Assembly (NCBI RefSeq): GCF_001746415.1
Contig: NZ_MEHJ01000002.1
Span: forward strand, 558,001 to 622,000
Direction: 5' to 3'
Length of the DNA: 64,000 nucleotides
Source: Streptomyces agglomeratus
GTDB taxonomy: Bacteria; Actinomycetota; Actinomycetes; Streptomycetales; Streptomycetaceae
This document shows positions 55,652 through 63,911 of the stretch, piece by piece. The notes under the pieces were generated by a model. It did no database searches. It saw nothing but the letters and a program-made list of their open reading frames with translations, and was not told the origin of the DNA. How positions within the stretch are numbered: position 1 is the first letter of the stretch; each line of letters opens with the position of its first letter. A program made the position numbers and the translations under genes.

Positions 55652-56371
55652 TCAGCCTGCCCTGCCCGCGCCTGCGCTGAGTGCTCGTCCTCGGAACCTG
55701 CCGAGCGCGAGCGCCTGGTCCTGGACGCGGGGGAGTCCCACAGCGACGGCGGCTCGCCCTAGCTCGCCAAGGAGCAGCGCCGGCGCCGCTGGCGCGCTGA
55801 TCTCGTGCGCTAGTCCGACGGCCCGGCCGGCCCGGAATCCTAGGGCAAGCCTGCTGGCAGCAGGTCTGGGAGAGGGTTGCACCCACAGTTGGCTGCACAG
55901 TTGTCTGCACGGGCGGACCCAAGGTTGCACCGGAGGTACTGCCGGAGGTGTGAACCCCCCTTTCGGGATCTTGATCGTTTTGCCTGGTCAGACCCTCTGG
56001 GCAAGCCTCTTTCGTACGCCGACACCTCTTTCTCCGCGATAGCCGGAGGAAGAGGCTCGTTGTTCTGACGGCCCGGCGCGGCCTGTCCGCTCTATCGTCC
56101 CTCCCTCGCTTCGCCCTCCTCTCCTCAGCCTCCCGCCCCTGCCTCCTCCGGCCTCGCAGTCGGCCGACCTCGCCCCTATCGACCGCGTGCGCGGCGCGAC
56201 CTGGTGCCGTCTGGTCGTCCACGGGCGCGCCTCGCTGCTGTCGCGCTCGGCGCGGCAAAACGGGCACATCGGCGGCGCGCTCCTGCCACACTGGTTGCAG
56301 CCTCGCCGCCCCCGTCGGCGAGGCTCTCGCTTGTCCGCTGTCCGCCCTCGTGCTGCGCCGTCCGCAGGACG
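55652..56371. other. 720 bp without a secure gene
   Basis: Holds the TTGCAC/CTGCAC cluster, two GGGCAAGCC sites, and on the minus strand a weak open frame with CNQCGRSAPPMCPFC (about 56215-56290). That frame could be a zinc-ribbon remnant but has no good start. Confidence 0.5.
55843..56007. repeat. TTGCAC/CTGCAC iterons flanked by GGGCAAGCC sites
   Basis: TTGCAC or CTGCAC at 55877, 55893, 55905 and 55925, all direct and 12-20 bp apart. GGGCAAGCC at 55843 and 55999 brackets them. It looks like a protein-binding array, possibly part of another replication or partition site. Confidence 0.45.
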
Positions 56372-56404
56372 CGAAACGGCCCCGCCGGTGGCAGGGCCGT
56401 TTCG
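56372..56404 (-). terminator. Hairpin terminator
   Basis: CGAAACGGCCC and GGGCCGTTTCG arms with an 11-base loop, located ten bases after the stop of the minus-strand gene at 56415. Confidence 0.7.
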
Positions 56405-56414
56405 TCGGGCCGAA

Positions 56415-56618
56415 TCAGTGCGCGTCGCGGTCGATGCGGCGGCGCTGAGGGAGCGGCGGCTCGCTGCCAGTGCGCAGCGCCAGCTTGAGCGCGGCGCGGT
56501 CCCGCTTGTGCGCCGCCCGCTGAAGCCACGTTCGGCTGCCGTCCTTCAGGAAGGGGGTCAGCCAGGGCCGCTCCTCGTACTGGAGGCGCGCGGGGCAGTC
56601 GTGGAAAGTACGGGCCAT
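56415..56618 (-). CDS. Small basic hypothetical protein
   Basis: 67 residues from ATG 56618 behind AGGAG: ARTFHDCPARLQYEERPWL, then a basic helical part (TWLQRAAHKRDRAALKLALRTG). It has a matching promoter motif upstream and a hairpin behind. No family recognised. Confidence 0.65.
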   Translation of the reverse strand: MARTFHDCPARLQYEERPWLTPFLKDGSRTWLQRAAHKRDRAALKLALRTGSEPPLPQRRRIDRDAH

Positions 56619-56699
56619 CTCGGGGGCTCCTGTCCGCTGTTGACTTGCTGAGGTGCGTGTTTCTCGGGCGCCGCCCGGCTGCCACTGCCTGGAGACTGG

Positions 56700-56710
56700 G
56701 ATAACTATAT
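56700..56710 (-). promoter_or_regulatory. ATATAGTTATC promoter motif
   Basis: The minus strand reads ATATAGTTATC about 82 bases before the gene at 56618. One base differs from the motif at 46624 and 56858. Confidence 0.45.
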
Positions 56711-56857
56711 CCACTACACATCACGATGTCAACAGGGTGGGCGCGCCGACATTGCGGCAAGGGAAGGTGGCCCGAGGGGTGGCTGCCGGGACTGGTGGGA
56801 CTTCCGGGAACAGTTGAGATCAAGGGTGTGTTCGCTTGGCTTTGTGATGCGTATGGA

Positions 56858-56870
56858 ATATAGTTGTCTT
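56858..56870 (+). promoter_or_regulatory. ATATAGTTGTCTT promoter motif
   Basis: The 13-base motif is identical to the one before the zeta gene and is followed by GGCGGTGGCAG and CAACACCGAAGACACA, as at 46.92 kb. It lies 60 bases before the WYL-like gene. Confidence 0.5.
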
Positions 56871-56930
56871 GTTGGTCGGCGGTGGCAGTCGGCCAACACC
56901 GAAGACACACCACGTCGCTGGGAGATCCCG

Positions 56931-57320
56931 ATGTTCAACACGATGAAGCGCACCGCTCGTCAGACCTCCACCCGCACCCTGACCGACCTGATCCGCGCGA
57001 TGGACGGCAAGCGGGCCGTGACCATCACCTACATCGACAGCGACGGCGAAGAGTCGGTGCGCACCATCGAGATCCACGACATCCGCACCACCAGCAAGGG
57101 CCGCATCATCGTCCGGGCCATGTGCCGGATGCGCGGCGAGATGCGCACCTTGCACCCCGAGCAGATCGTCTCCGACACGATCCACCGGATGCGCTTCGTG
57201 CTGGACGCCCCGACCGGCGAGACCCGCTTCACCCACGCTGCGCAGACTGAGGCCGAGCTGATTTCTCTGGAGATGGACCGCGATTACCCGGACCTGAAGC
57301 CGCTGGTGCTGGCCGCGTAG
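56931..57320 (+). CDS. Small WYL-domain-like protein
   Basis: 129 residues from ATG 56931 (GGGAG upstream). KRAVTITYIDSDGEESVRTIEIHDIRTTSKGRIIVRAMCRMRGEMRTLHPEQIVS follows the WYL fold: beta strands, an acidic turn, and a closing Arg-rich strand before an I(R/V)S end. WYL domains sense ligands or nucleic acids in regulators, including defence-island ones. There is no attached HTH, so a partner would be needed. Confidence 0.7.
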   Translation: MFNTMKRTARQTSTRTLTDLIRAMDGKRAVTITYIDSDGEESVRTIEIHDIRTTSKGRIIVRAMCRMRGEMRTLHPEQIVSDTIHRMRFVLDAPTGETRFTHAAQTEAELISLEMDRDYPDLKPLVLAA

Positions 57321-57434
57321 ACCGCGTGGGCCCCCCACGGGCGGGCCCACCGCCCCGGCCCACCCCTTCAGCACTGCGCGGCGGCGCGGAGCGCACCTCC
57401 CGCGCCGCCGCTCCCCGAACTCCCGGAGTCGCGC

Positions 57435-58140
57435 ATGTCCGTCCACGCCCCGGCACCACACAGCTCGCCCCCGCCCGCACCGCTCCCGCGACACCTGCCA
57501 CGTTCCACCCCAGGCGCCCTACCGTCTTGCCCTACGGGCTGGGCGCCGACAGTACGGCCATCCTGCTGATGTTCCTGGCCGATTCGGCCGCGCACGGCCT
57601 GGAGCCGGACCTGTCGGACCTGATCGCCGTTCACGCCATCACCGTTGATGAGTTCGTCGACTCACTCGACTACGTCAACCGCCTCGTCCTGCCGCTGCTG
57701 CGCACGCGCTCGGTGCGCCTGGTTCAGGTCTGCCGGGGCGGCAAGAGCGACATCGACGGCGTCCTGGTCCTCGACGACTCCCGCACGCCGCGCCGCATCC
57801 ACGCCGCCGGCCCCTGGCGCCTGTCCGACGAGCTGCGCGCGGCCGGCACCGTGCCGCAGCTCGCGAACGGCCAGCGCCGCTGCTCCATCCGCTTCAAGGG
57901 CTGGGACCTCGACAACTGGGCCGCCGCCGAGTTCGGCGCGCGTACCTTCCGCCGCGTCATCGGCTACCACGCCGACGAACTCGGCCGCGCCGAGAAAGGC
58001 ACGGCCATTCAGCACCGCCTCAACACCGAGGCCGGGCGCATCGTCTGCGAGCCGCGCTACCGGCCCGGATGGACCGGGCCGCCGTGGAGGTGTACGTGCT
58101 CGCCTCCACGGGTGAGCCCGTTAAAAAGTCGTACTGCACC
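57435..58140 (+). pseudogene. PAPS-reductase-like PP-loop protein, frameshifted and truncated
   Basis: ATG 57435 has CGGAG upstream. After about 30 residues the coding frame changes to VLPYGLGADSTAILLMFLAD, a PP-loop variant of SGGxDS. RFKGWDLDNWAAAEFG and RRVIGYHADELGRAEKGTA follow. Near 58060 it shifts again (DRAAVEVYVLASTGEPVKKSYC) and ends at 58140 against the GHKL gene. At least two indels plus a lost C-terminus, where FeS or substrate cysteines usually sit. Related plasmid proteins act on nucleotide-linked sulfur chemistry; the exact substrate is unknown. Confidence 0.7.
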
Positions 58141-58152
58141 ATTATGTGTCGA

Positions 58153-60072
58153 TCAAACCGAAGGGTCCGCGTGCGATTCTCCCGACACACGCACTTGATC
58201 GTGCAGGAGGGCAGCCTGATACCACATTTCGTCACTTTGGTACTCGGGAACCCCCTTTTGAAACAGATGCGCCCACTCGGCGGCCTTCGCATGTACTGCT
58301 CTCATGCCATCCCCGGGGATGAGATACCTGAGGCCTGGGTCATTACGGGAAAATGCCCTGAGAATGATGGAAAGCGGGCTGTCGTTCGGCGGGTAACCGT
58401 ATCTTTTGCAAGCCTGAGGCCTCAACGGACCTTCGCCGCGCACAATGCCCACAACGGTCCGCCACTCGGGGCTATCGCGGTTAAAATCCTCTTTCGTGTA
58501 ACTCACGGGAACGTGGTCACAGTGAATCTCTCCCACTACGCGCCCCCTGTTGGTGGGAACGTCCAAGGGGTATTCTAGGTCGCTGGTTAGCGAATCAGGG
58601 TTATCCCAGGTGAACAGACTTTTGTCGCGCCGAAGGATCTTTCGACCGTTACGTATGAAATCGATTCCGTAATCGCTTGAGTGCAAATAGCGCTGGACGC
58701 CGATCCAACCCTTCACTCGCCGCTTATGCGCCGTTAGGTTGTATGAGGCACACCAAGAGCAAACGGTAGAGTTAGGCGAGTTTGAGTGGTGGCAGTCAAG
58801 GCAGAACGCCGCATCACGAAGCGTTGTGTCGATTTTCACCATGGCGCTGACGTTCCCTCCGCGCCTGGGTACTGAGCGAGTCTCTGCCCAGATGCAAGGT
58901 AGGCGAGGAGATGCCTGGCGACCGTTTACTTCGATCACCAGTGTGCCGGATCTAAGGGGATAGCTATACAGGTCTCCCAGCCTTTCGCGCAGCATGCGGC
59001 CCTTGGATTCGCGCCAAGGCTCCCGAAGACCCGTGATGGTAATTTCGGTGCCGTGGTCGTCAGACTCAAGTTTTTCTTGAGTCATGACCGGCATAGTCCA
59101 CTCGCCGCTTCGAGCCATCTCCGGCAGGTCGATTGTGAGTACAGTCCAAGCCGAGCTGTCCCTCCGGGCGCTGCGGACAGTGATGCGGCTCCCCAGTCGG
59201 GCGACGGCTACGTTGAATCCCAAGCCTAGTGCCCCCCGACTTGTGTTTCCCACCCAAGCGAGGGACACGGCGCGCGTTAGGGCCTCGCGGTTCATGCCCG
59301 GTCCGTTGTCTCGGATAACCACTGATTCCTGCCGGCGTTGAGTGGCACCCCCGTCGAAGATAATCGATATCTTAGGTGTCGATATCGCAGCGCCTACTTC
59401 CGTGCAGGCGCCAATGGTGTTGTCCACTAGCTCGGCAAAGCAATTAACCTCGCTCATCTCAATGTCTCCCAGAACGCTTAGAACTCTGGGCGAGGGTGTG
59501 AGGAGCATTGGTTCATGCACTTGCGTCCAGCCAATACTGCGGTCGCGAAGGACTCTCTGTCTGGCTGCTGCCCACATCGACAACTCGTGCCCTCGGCCCA
59601 GTGTGCGCACGAAGGTGAGAAGTAGTTCTTCGCGGGGTATCCGATTGCCTCTGACGACCTCGTTCACTGTGGTTCTCGGTAGGACCCCTACGCCTGCCCG
59701 TAGTTCGAGTTGCCGCAAGCTCAGCCCGCTGGCGGCCAACAGCTCTCGCATTGCCGCCTGAAGATCACCTCTGGTGTTGATGGAATTAGGATCAATCTCG
59801 CCTTGTGACGGTGCAGGCTTACCCTGCCTTGCGAGCCACTTCTTCGTTGGTTCTTCCAGCTTTGCTCCGCACGCATGTGCGACGGCCTCGGCTACTTCCC
59901 GGGGGCAGCGTTTTCCGGTCAGTGCCCGGTGCAATGTGGACTTGCTGTATCCGGTCATCGAGGAAAGCTGGCCATAGGAAATCTTGGCTTGCTGGCGCGA
60001 CAGCTCTAGCTGTCGCGCCACATCCTGCAAGCTGGGGCCTGGAGCTGCTGATTTCTCAGCGGGGCGCTCCAT
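58153..60072 (-). CDS. XRE-HTH fused to MORC/HSP90-like GHKL ATPase
   Basis: 639 residues. Two HTH-like units come first (ISYGQLSSMTGYSKSTLHRALTGKRCP; LSLRQLELRAGVGVLPRTTVNEVVRGNRIPREEL). The GHKL ATPase follows: N-box FAELVDN (N218), G1 VIRDNGPGM (D255) and G2 GALGLGFNVA. A zinc ribbon CLDCHHSNSPNSTVCSWC lies in the second half. GC content is visibly lower than in neighbours, a sign of transfer. Bacterial MORC-like ATPases occur in defence islands. A small membrane protein gene precedes it by 11 bases. The 3' end lies against a gene remnant, so a slightly shortened C-terminus is possible. Confidence 0.85.
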   Translation of the reverse strand: MERPAEKSAAPGPSLQDVARQLELSRQQAKISYGQLSSMTGYSKSTLHRALTGKRCPREVAEAVAHACGAKLEEPTKKWLARQGKPAPSQGEIDPNSINTRGDLQAAMRELLAASGLSLRQLELRAGVGVLPRTTVNEVVRGNRIPREELLLTFVRTLGRGHELSMWAAARQRVLRDRSIGWTQVHEPMLLTPSPRVLSVLGDIEMSEVNCFAELVDNTIGACTEVGAAISTPKISIIFDGGATQRRQESVVIRDNGPGMNREALTRAVSLAWVGNTSRGALGLGFNVAVARLGSRITVRSARRDSSAWTVLTIDLPEMARSGEWTMPVMTQEKLESDDHGTEITITGLREPWRESKGRMLRERLGDLYSYPLRSGTLVIEVNGRQASPRLPCIWAETRSVPRRGGNVSAMVKIDTTLRDAAFCLDCHHSNSPNSTVCSWCASYNLTAHKRRVKGWIGVQRYLHSSDYGIDFIRNGRKILRRDKSLFTWDNPDSLTSDLEYPLDVPTNRGRVVGEIHCDHVPVSYTKEDFNRDSPEWRTVVGIVRGEGPLRPQACKRYGYPPNDSPLSIILRAFSRNDPGLRYLIPGDGMRAVHAKAAEWAHLFQKGVPEYQSDEMWYQAALLHDQVRVSGESHADPSV

Positions 60073-60083
60073 TGGTCAACCCG

Positions 60084-60308
60084 TCAGATGTTGTGGGGCC
60101 TAAGCCGTGGCGCCAGCGCCACGAGGAGCCCGATCAGGGCGGTAGCCAGGCCAATCGCGGTCGCAATCAGCTCGATCTCGGCGATCGAGGGGTGTCTCCA
60201 GCAAAATGAGCTGACGGTGAGAACCACAACGATGATCACGACTGCAGTAATTCCACACGCTCGAAATCCCGGCATGGCTGGACCGCCGCAAGGGCGAGTG
60301 TCACTCAC
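60084..60308 (-). CDS. Small two-helix membrane protein
   Basis: 74 residues from GTG 60308. Two hydrophobic helices (CGITAVVIIVVVLTVSSF and IELIATAIGLATALIGLLVALA) with a short polar loop. It is 11 bases upstream of the GHKL ATPase and probably co-expressed. A membrane effector triggered by the ATPase is a reasonable guess and no more. Confidence 0.7.
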   Translation of the reverse strand: MSDTRPCGGPAMPGFRACGITAVVIIVVVLTVSSFCWRHPSIAEIELIATAIGLATALIGLLVALAPRLRPHNI

Positions 60309-60906
60309 TGTAAAGCCTTTCTAAGGAGTTGCTTTCTCGGACGCCACCGCGAACCACGTGAACAGGGTTAGGAGCCCTCGCTTGCGCGGCGTATGCAGTA
60401 GATACTGTCCTATGGAGAACGTTGCGGACCAACCGGAATGTGTAGTTCACAAGGCCGTTCCAAGCTGTCCCAAAGGCCCCTTGGCGGTCGTTTGCGCTGG
60501 TCGTGGTTGTTACTGCGAGGAGCCGAGTGAGTTTCACATCGAGCGCGTTCCCGCTTGTCCCAAGTTGGACTTGCCTGCTGGCGGCCAGTGCGAGGAGGCT
60601 GCCTGTGGGATCGCAGTCTCGGACGCCACCGTGCAACGCATCCTGGGCAGACGTATTAGGAGTGCGTCGGCCATCCGCGTGCCTGCCTTGATGCAAGTCA
60701 AGGCAGGCACGGGCTCTGACTGGGGACGCATGCCCAGCAGTTGCAGGCGGCGGCACCCCGATAGTAGCCAGCCGGCTCTGGGGCCAGCAGTGTCCCGCCG
60801 CAGCCCTCGTCGAGGCGTCACCTGCCTGGTCAGGCCTGCGGGTCTCAAAGTGCTGCTGCGTGTATTCGCCCAGACTCACAGGTAGTCGCCGCTTGTCCTG
60901 TCGTGA
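60309..60906. other. 600 bp without a secure gene; direct repeat and strong palindrome
   Basis: TCTCGGACGCCACCG occurs at 60335 and again at 60617. CGTGCCTGCCTTGA and TCAAGGCAGGCACG (60678-60711) form a perfect 14-bp stem with a six-base loop. A Cys-rich frame from 60412 (VADQPECVVHKAVPSCPKG) has no ribosome site and may be chance. Confidence 0.5.
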
Positions 60907-61389
60907 AAAGCTGCACCCAAACCCCTGCCCAGAGCCGGAAGCCCGTGGGCGCTCGACAGCGGCGGTTTCACGGAGATCACCAAGTTCGGCAAATGGCGCA
61001 CCACATCGCAGCAGTACGTGCAGCAGATCCGCAGGTACAGGGATGAGGTGGGCCGGCTGTCCTGGGCCAGCCAGCAGGACCTCATATGCGAGGACGATGC
61101 GCTGCGCATGACCGGCCTGTCGATCGACCAGCACCAGGACCTCACCGCCGCGAACTTCCTGACCTTGCGCGAGCTCGCTCCCGAGCTTCCGATCATCCCG
61201 GTTGTCCAGGGATGGCTTCGTCCCCACTACGCCCGGTGTGTCGAGAAGTTCGCGGCGGCCGGCGTCGATCTGACCAAGGAGCCCCTCGTCGGCGTGGGCA
61301 GCATCTGCCGGCGGCCCAGCACCTTCACGGCGAGCTGGATCCTGGAGGACCTGCACTCCATGGGCTTGAAGTTGCACGCCTTCGGCTAA
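60907..61389 (+). pseudogene. DpdA-like (TGT-fold) DNA deazapurine modification protein fragment
   Basis: An open frame without its start contains WALDSGGFTEITKFGKWRTT, RYRDEVGRLSWASQQDLICED, LPIIPVVQGWLRPHYARCVEKFAAAGVDL and VGVGSICRRPSTFTASWILEDL. These are core segments of tRNA-guanine transglycosylase-fold proteins of the DpdA type, which insert 7-deazaguanines into DNA. Both ends are missing, and no other dpd gene is present. Confidence 0.7.
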
Positions 61390-61494
61390 GCGCGCATTGC
61401 TCGCGGGTTTACGCAGGAGAAGCTCGCGGACCTCCTAGGCGTGGCCGAACAGCAGGTCCAGCGGGACGAAGCGGGCGGCTATGAGCGTGCGTAG
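61390..61494 (+). pseudogene. XRE-type HTH remnant
   Basis: A 34-codon frame reads ARIARGFTQEKLADLLGVAEQQVQRDEAGGYERA and stops. This is the recognition part of a Cro/CI-type HTH. It directly follows the DpdA-like fragment. Confidence 0.6.
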
Positions 61495-61496
61495 GT

Positions 61497-61730
61497 GTGC
61501 TGTGGTGGATCGAGGTGGCCGCCGATGCGCGGGGACGCGGTCTCGGCCGGGCGATGCTGGGTTCCGCTCTCGACGCGCTGACCGGCCTCGGTGCCAAGGA
61601 AGTGATCCTGTACGTCGATGACGACGCGCCCCGAGGCGACGAAAGGGACCGCACGGCGGCCAACCGCCTGTACGAGAGCGCCGGATTCACTGAAATCGAC
61701 CGCCTGTACTCCTACGCCCTGCTGTCCTGA
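61497..61730 (+). pseudogene. GNAT acetyltransferase C-terminal fragment
   Basis: 77 residues from a GTG: VAADARGRGLGRAMLGSALDALTGLGAKEVILYV gives the acetyl-CoA loop (RGRGLG), and AANRLYESAGFTEIDRLYSYAL the final GNAT strand. The N-terminal substrate half is absent. Confidence 0.8.
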
Positions 61731-61887
61731 CCACCGCCACCCACAGATGCCCCCGGGCCGTACTCGGCCTGCAGGCCCGCGCCCCGGGCGCTCCTCGCGG
61801 GGCAGGCCGAGGCAGTCGCCGGCCGAGGAGGTCCTCGGCATCCCGGTGGAGTAGCCAGTACGTCACTGGCGCCGCCCGCGCCGGGCA

Positions 61888-62075
61888 CTACGGGCTGGGA
61901 CGCGAGGTTGTCGTAGTGCGCTTCGTGGCCGGGACCTGGCCGGGGCGGCGACGCTGCGGGGCGCCGGTGAGCGCGACGACCCGGTGGACGGGTACGGCCA
62001 TGGGCGGGTGGTCCCCGGTCGGGGAGAACGCGAGGCGGCCGGAGTCAGGATCGAAGAACGTGGGCGTTGAGGGCG
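61888..62075 (-). pseudogene. Possible gene fragment of unknown family
   Basis: The minus frame TFFDPDSGRLAFSPTGDHPP, MAVPVHRVVALTGAPQRRRP looks protein-like and ends at a TAG at 61888. No start or family could be assigned. The remaining DNA around it (61731-62184) shows nothing else. Confidence 0.3.
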
Positions 62076-62184
62076 GGACCTTTGAGCTCCGAAGGCGGAC
62101 GGAGGCGACTGCATGGCGTGCGCCGGGTACTGAACGCGAACGAGTGTGTCGGCCCAGGGGGCGTGCTGGGACCCGTGGCTTCGA

Positions 62185-62658
62185 TCACTCGGAGGCCAAC
62201 TTGTCGGTGCCCATGTCTTGGCGCATGGCATTTCGAGTGCTCTCCAATGCCGCCATAACCTCCGGGAAAATTCGCTCGTACTCTGTGTCGCCGTCTTGCA
62301 AGCCTGCGATGGCGGCGTCTCGCAGCTGGCGCATGCTCCGAAAGTAGATGAGTGCTGGCTCGACTACTGAGCGAGGCGCGAAGACCTCCAGCTGGTAGCG
62401 CAGTTCGTAGCACTTAGCGAACGCCTGTCTCGCTGCGGTCATACGTTCACTTTCAGGCTGTGCGCTGTTCAGGATGATGAGCTGTAGCTCGCTGCGTACC
62501 TGAGTGAGTGTCGCTAAGAAGGCCCCGTACAACTCACGCCTATTGCTTCGCCACTCGCTTGCGGCGCCGCGACGGTCTTTCTTGTTCTCTATGAGGATCG
62601 TTGAGCCCATGGCAATGATCGCGCCGAGCGATGTGGCTGCAATCGTGGTCCATTCCAT
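62185..62658 (-). CDS. Membrane-anchored helical protein
   Basis: 157 residues from ATG 62658. One N-terminal membrane helix (WTTIAATSLGAIIAMGSTILI) is followed by a cytoplasmic helical domain (EWRSNRRELYGAFLATLTQVRSELQLIILNSAQPESERM). GC content is lower than around it. Similar small anchor-plus-helix proteins are common as unknowns in Streptomyces accessory DNA. Confidence 0.75.
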   Translation of the reverse strand: MEWTTIAATSLGAIIAMGSTILIENKKDRRGAASEWRSNRRELYGAFLATLTQVRSELQLIILNSAQPESERMTAARQAFAKCYELRYQLEVFAPRSVVEPALIYFRSMRQLRDAAIAGLQDGDTEYERIFPEVMAALESTRNAMRQDMGTDKLASE

Positions 62659-62763
62659 GTCGGCAACTTACGGAAGCGAAGCAGTGAGGGGTAGGCCGCC
62701 CCGCTTACTGTGCATCCCGCGCAGGCCCTGCTGCACTGGGGACCTGACACCGGTTGCACCTAG

Positions 62764-62904
62764 CTAGGCGTCGGTGCGCTCGCCCGGCTCGGTTACCGCC
62801 GTCTTACCACCCAGCCAACGTGACCAGGACGTCCAGATGTTCCTGCAGGCGGGGCATTCGCAGATGGTCCGCATGGTCAGGTCCGAACGGGGGTGGGTGG
62901 TCAT
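62764..62904 (-). CDS. Very small protein with CxCxxC motif
   Basis: 46 residues from ATG 62904: it contains RTICECPACRNIWTSWSRW and ends at TAG 62764. The Cys cluster looks natural, but the ribosome site is weak and the ORF is short. Possibly a remnant. Confidence 0.35.
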   Translation of the reverse strand: MTTHPRSDLTMRTICECPACRNIWTSWSRWLGGKTAVTEPGERTDA

Positions 62905-63376
62905 TCGCCGGTGGCCCGGTGACCGCTCGGACGAGTGATCGCCGTAGGCGGGCTGCCTGCTTCCAGTCGCGTCCGTGCGGGCGAGGCCCTAGACCGGGAG
63001 GGCGGCCCGTGGTCCGCTGACAGGACCGGACCTGCGGGCTGCTGCCCCTGCCGGGGCCCGCGCTACCCCGAGCGTGCGGGCCCCGGCCAAACCCCTGGCC
63101 GTGCAGGAGCTCCATGCCCAGAGCTGTCCGGGCGACGCCGGGCGCACGCTGACGGCGTCGGGCGGACCGTCGTCGACTGCATCCTGCGCCACCAGGCCGG
63201 CGGCCTGGCCGCCTCGGAGACCCTGCGCCGACTGGCGCGGCCGTACTCGAACACTACGACGGGTGCTTGAACGAGACGCCACCGTCCGGCTCTGCGAAGG
63301 GAACGGCGACAACCGCCCGGCCTCGCCCGTGCAGTAAGCGGGGTCGGCGCTACCGCTTCAAGCCGTTTCCTTCGGG
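62905..63376. other. 470 bp without a recognised gene
   Basis: Open frames here have no ribosome site and no recognisable motif. I see nothing specific. Confidence 0.4.
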
Positions 63377-63540
63377 TCACCTCACCGACCATATGAAGAT
63401 CGCGGCGAGGTAGATGGGGCGGTCTTGTCGTAGCGGGTGGCTAGTCGGTGCAGTGCTTGATCTGTTGATGCAGCGTTCGACCGTGTTGCGCTGCTGTCCG
63501 GGTGGTCCGTGAGGACTGCGTCGAAAGCCGCGGCCCGTCT
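63377..63540 (-). pseudogene. IS5-family transposase C-terminal fragment, frameshifted
   Basis: QRNTVERCINR in one minus frame, LATRYDKTA in the next, and IYLAAIFIWSVR back in the first are consecutive pieces of the DDE (final Glu) end of IS5-type transposases. At least two frame changes. No inverted repeat identified. Confidence 0.75.
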
Positions 63541-63619
63541 GCGCCTCGGGCCTGGTCTCATATGCGGTGCGACGGCATAACGTGCTGCCCGACTCCGGAT
63601 CCGCGTAAGTGGAGAGAAC

Positions 63620-63867
63620 TTGAGCACCGCTGCATCGGTAGCGCTGGTCGCGGGCGCAACAGGGGCATCGGCCGTGAGACTGCGCGTCAGCTCGCCGGAC
63701 TCGGTCACGCCGTCCTGCTGTCCGCCCGCCACCCGGAGGACGTCGAACGGGCCGTCGTCGATCTGGCCCCCAACGTGCCCGGGAGGTTGCTGCCGTGCCG
63801 GCTCGACGTGACCGACGCCGACGACATCCGTGCTCTAGCACGCCGCGTGGAGCGAGTGATCATGTGA
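63620..63867 (+). pseudogene. Short-chain dehydrogenase fragment, frameshifted
   Basis: A TTG at 63620 behind GGAGAG starts STAASVALVAGA. After a one-base loss near 63657 the frame continues NRGIGRETARQLAGLGHAVLLSARHPEDVERAVVDLAP, the SDR nucleotide-binding start (GxxxGIG). It ends at LARRVERVIM, so the catalytic Tyr-Lys part is absent. Confidence 0.75.
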
Positions 63868-63911
63868 TCATTTCGACCAACATGCATCGTGACAGGAAGA
63901 GTTCGATACCG

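Noticed and set aside
55632..56291. 219-codon minus-strand ORF
   Set aside because: Arg-rich low-complexity reading without start signals; only a short CxxC stretch in another frame looks natural.
60412..60700. Cys-rich open frame that might be a peptide precursor
   Set aside because: No ribosome site and no modification genes nearby; the cysteines are probably chance.
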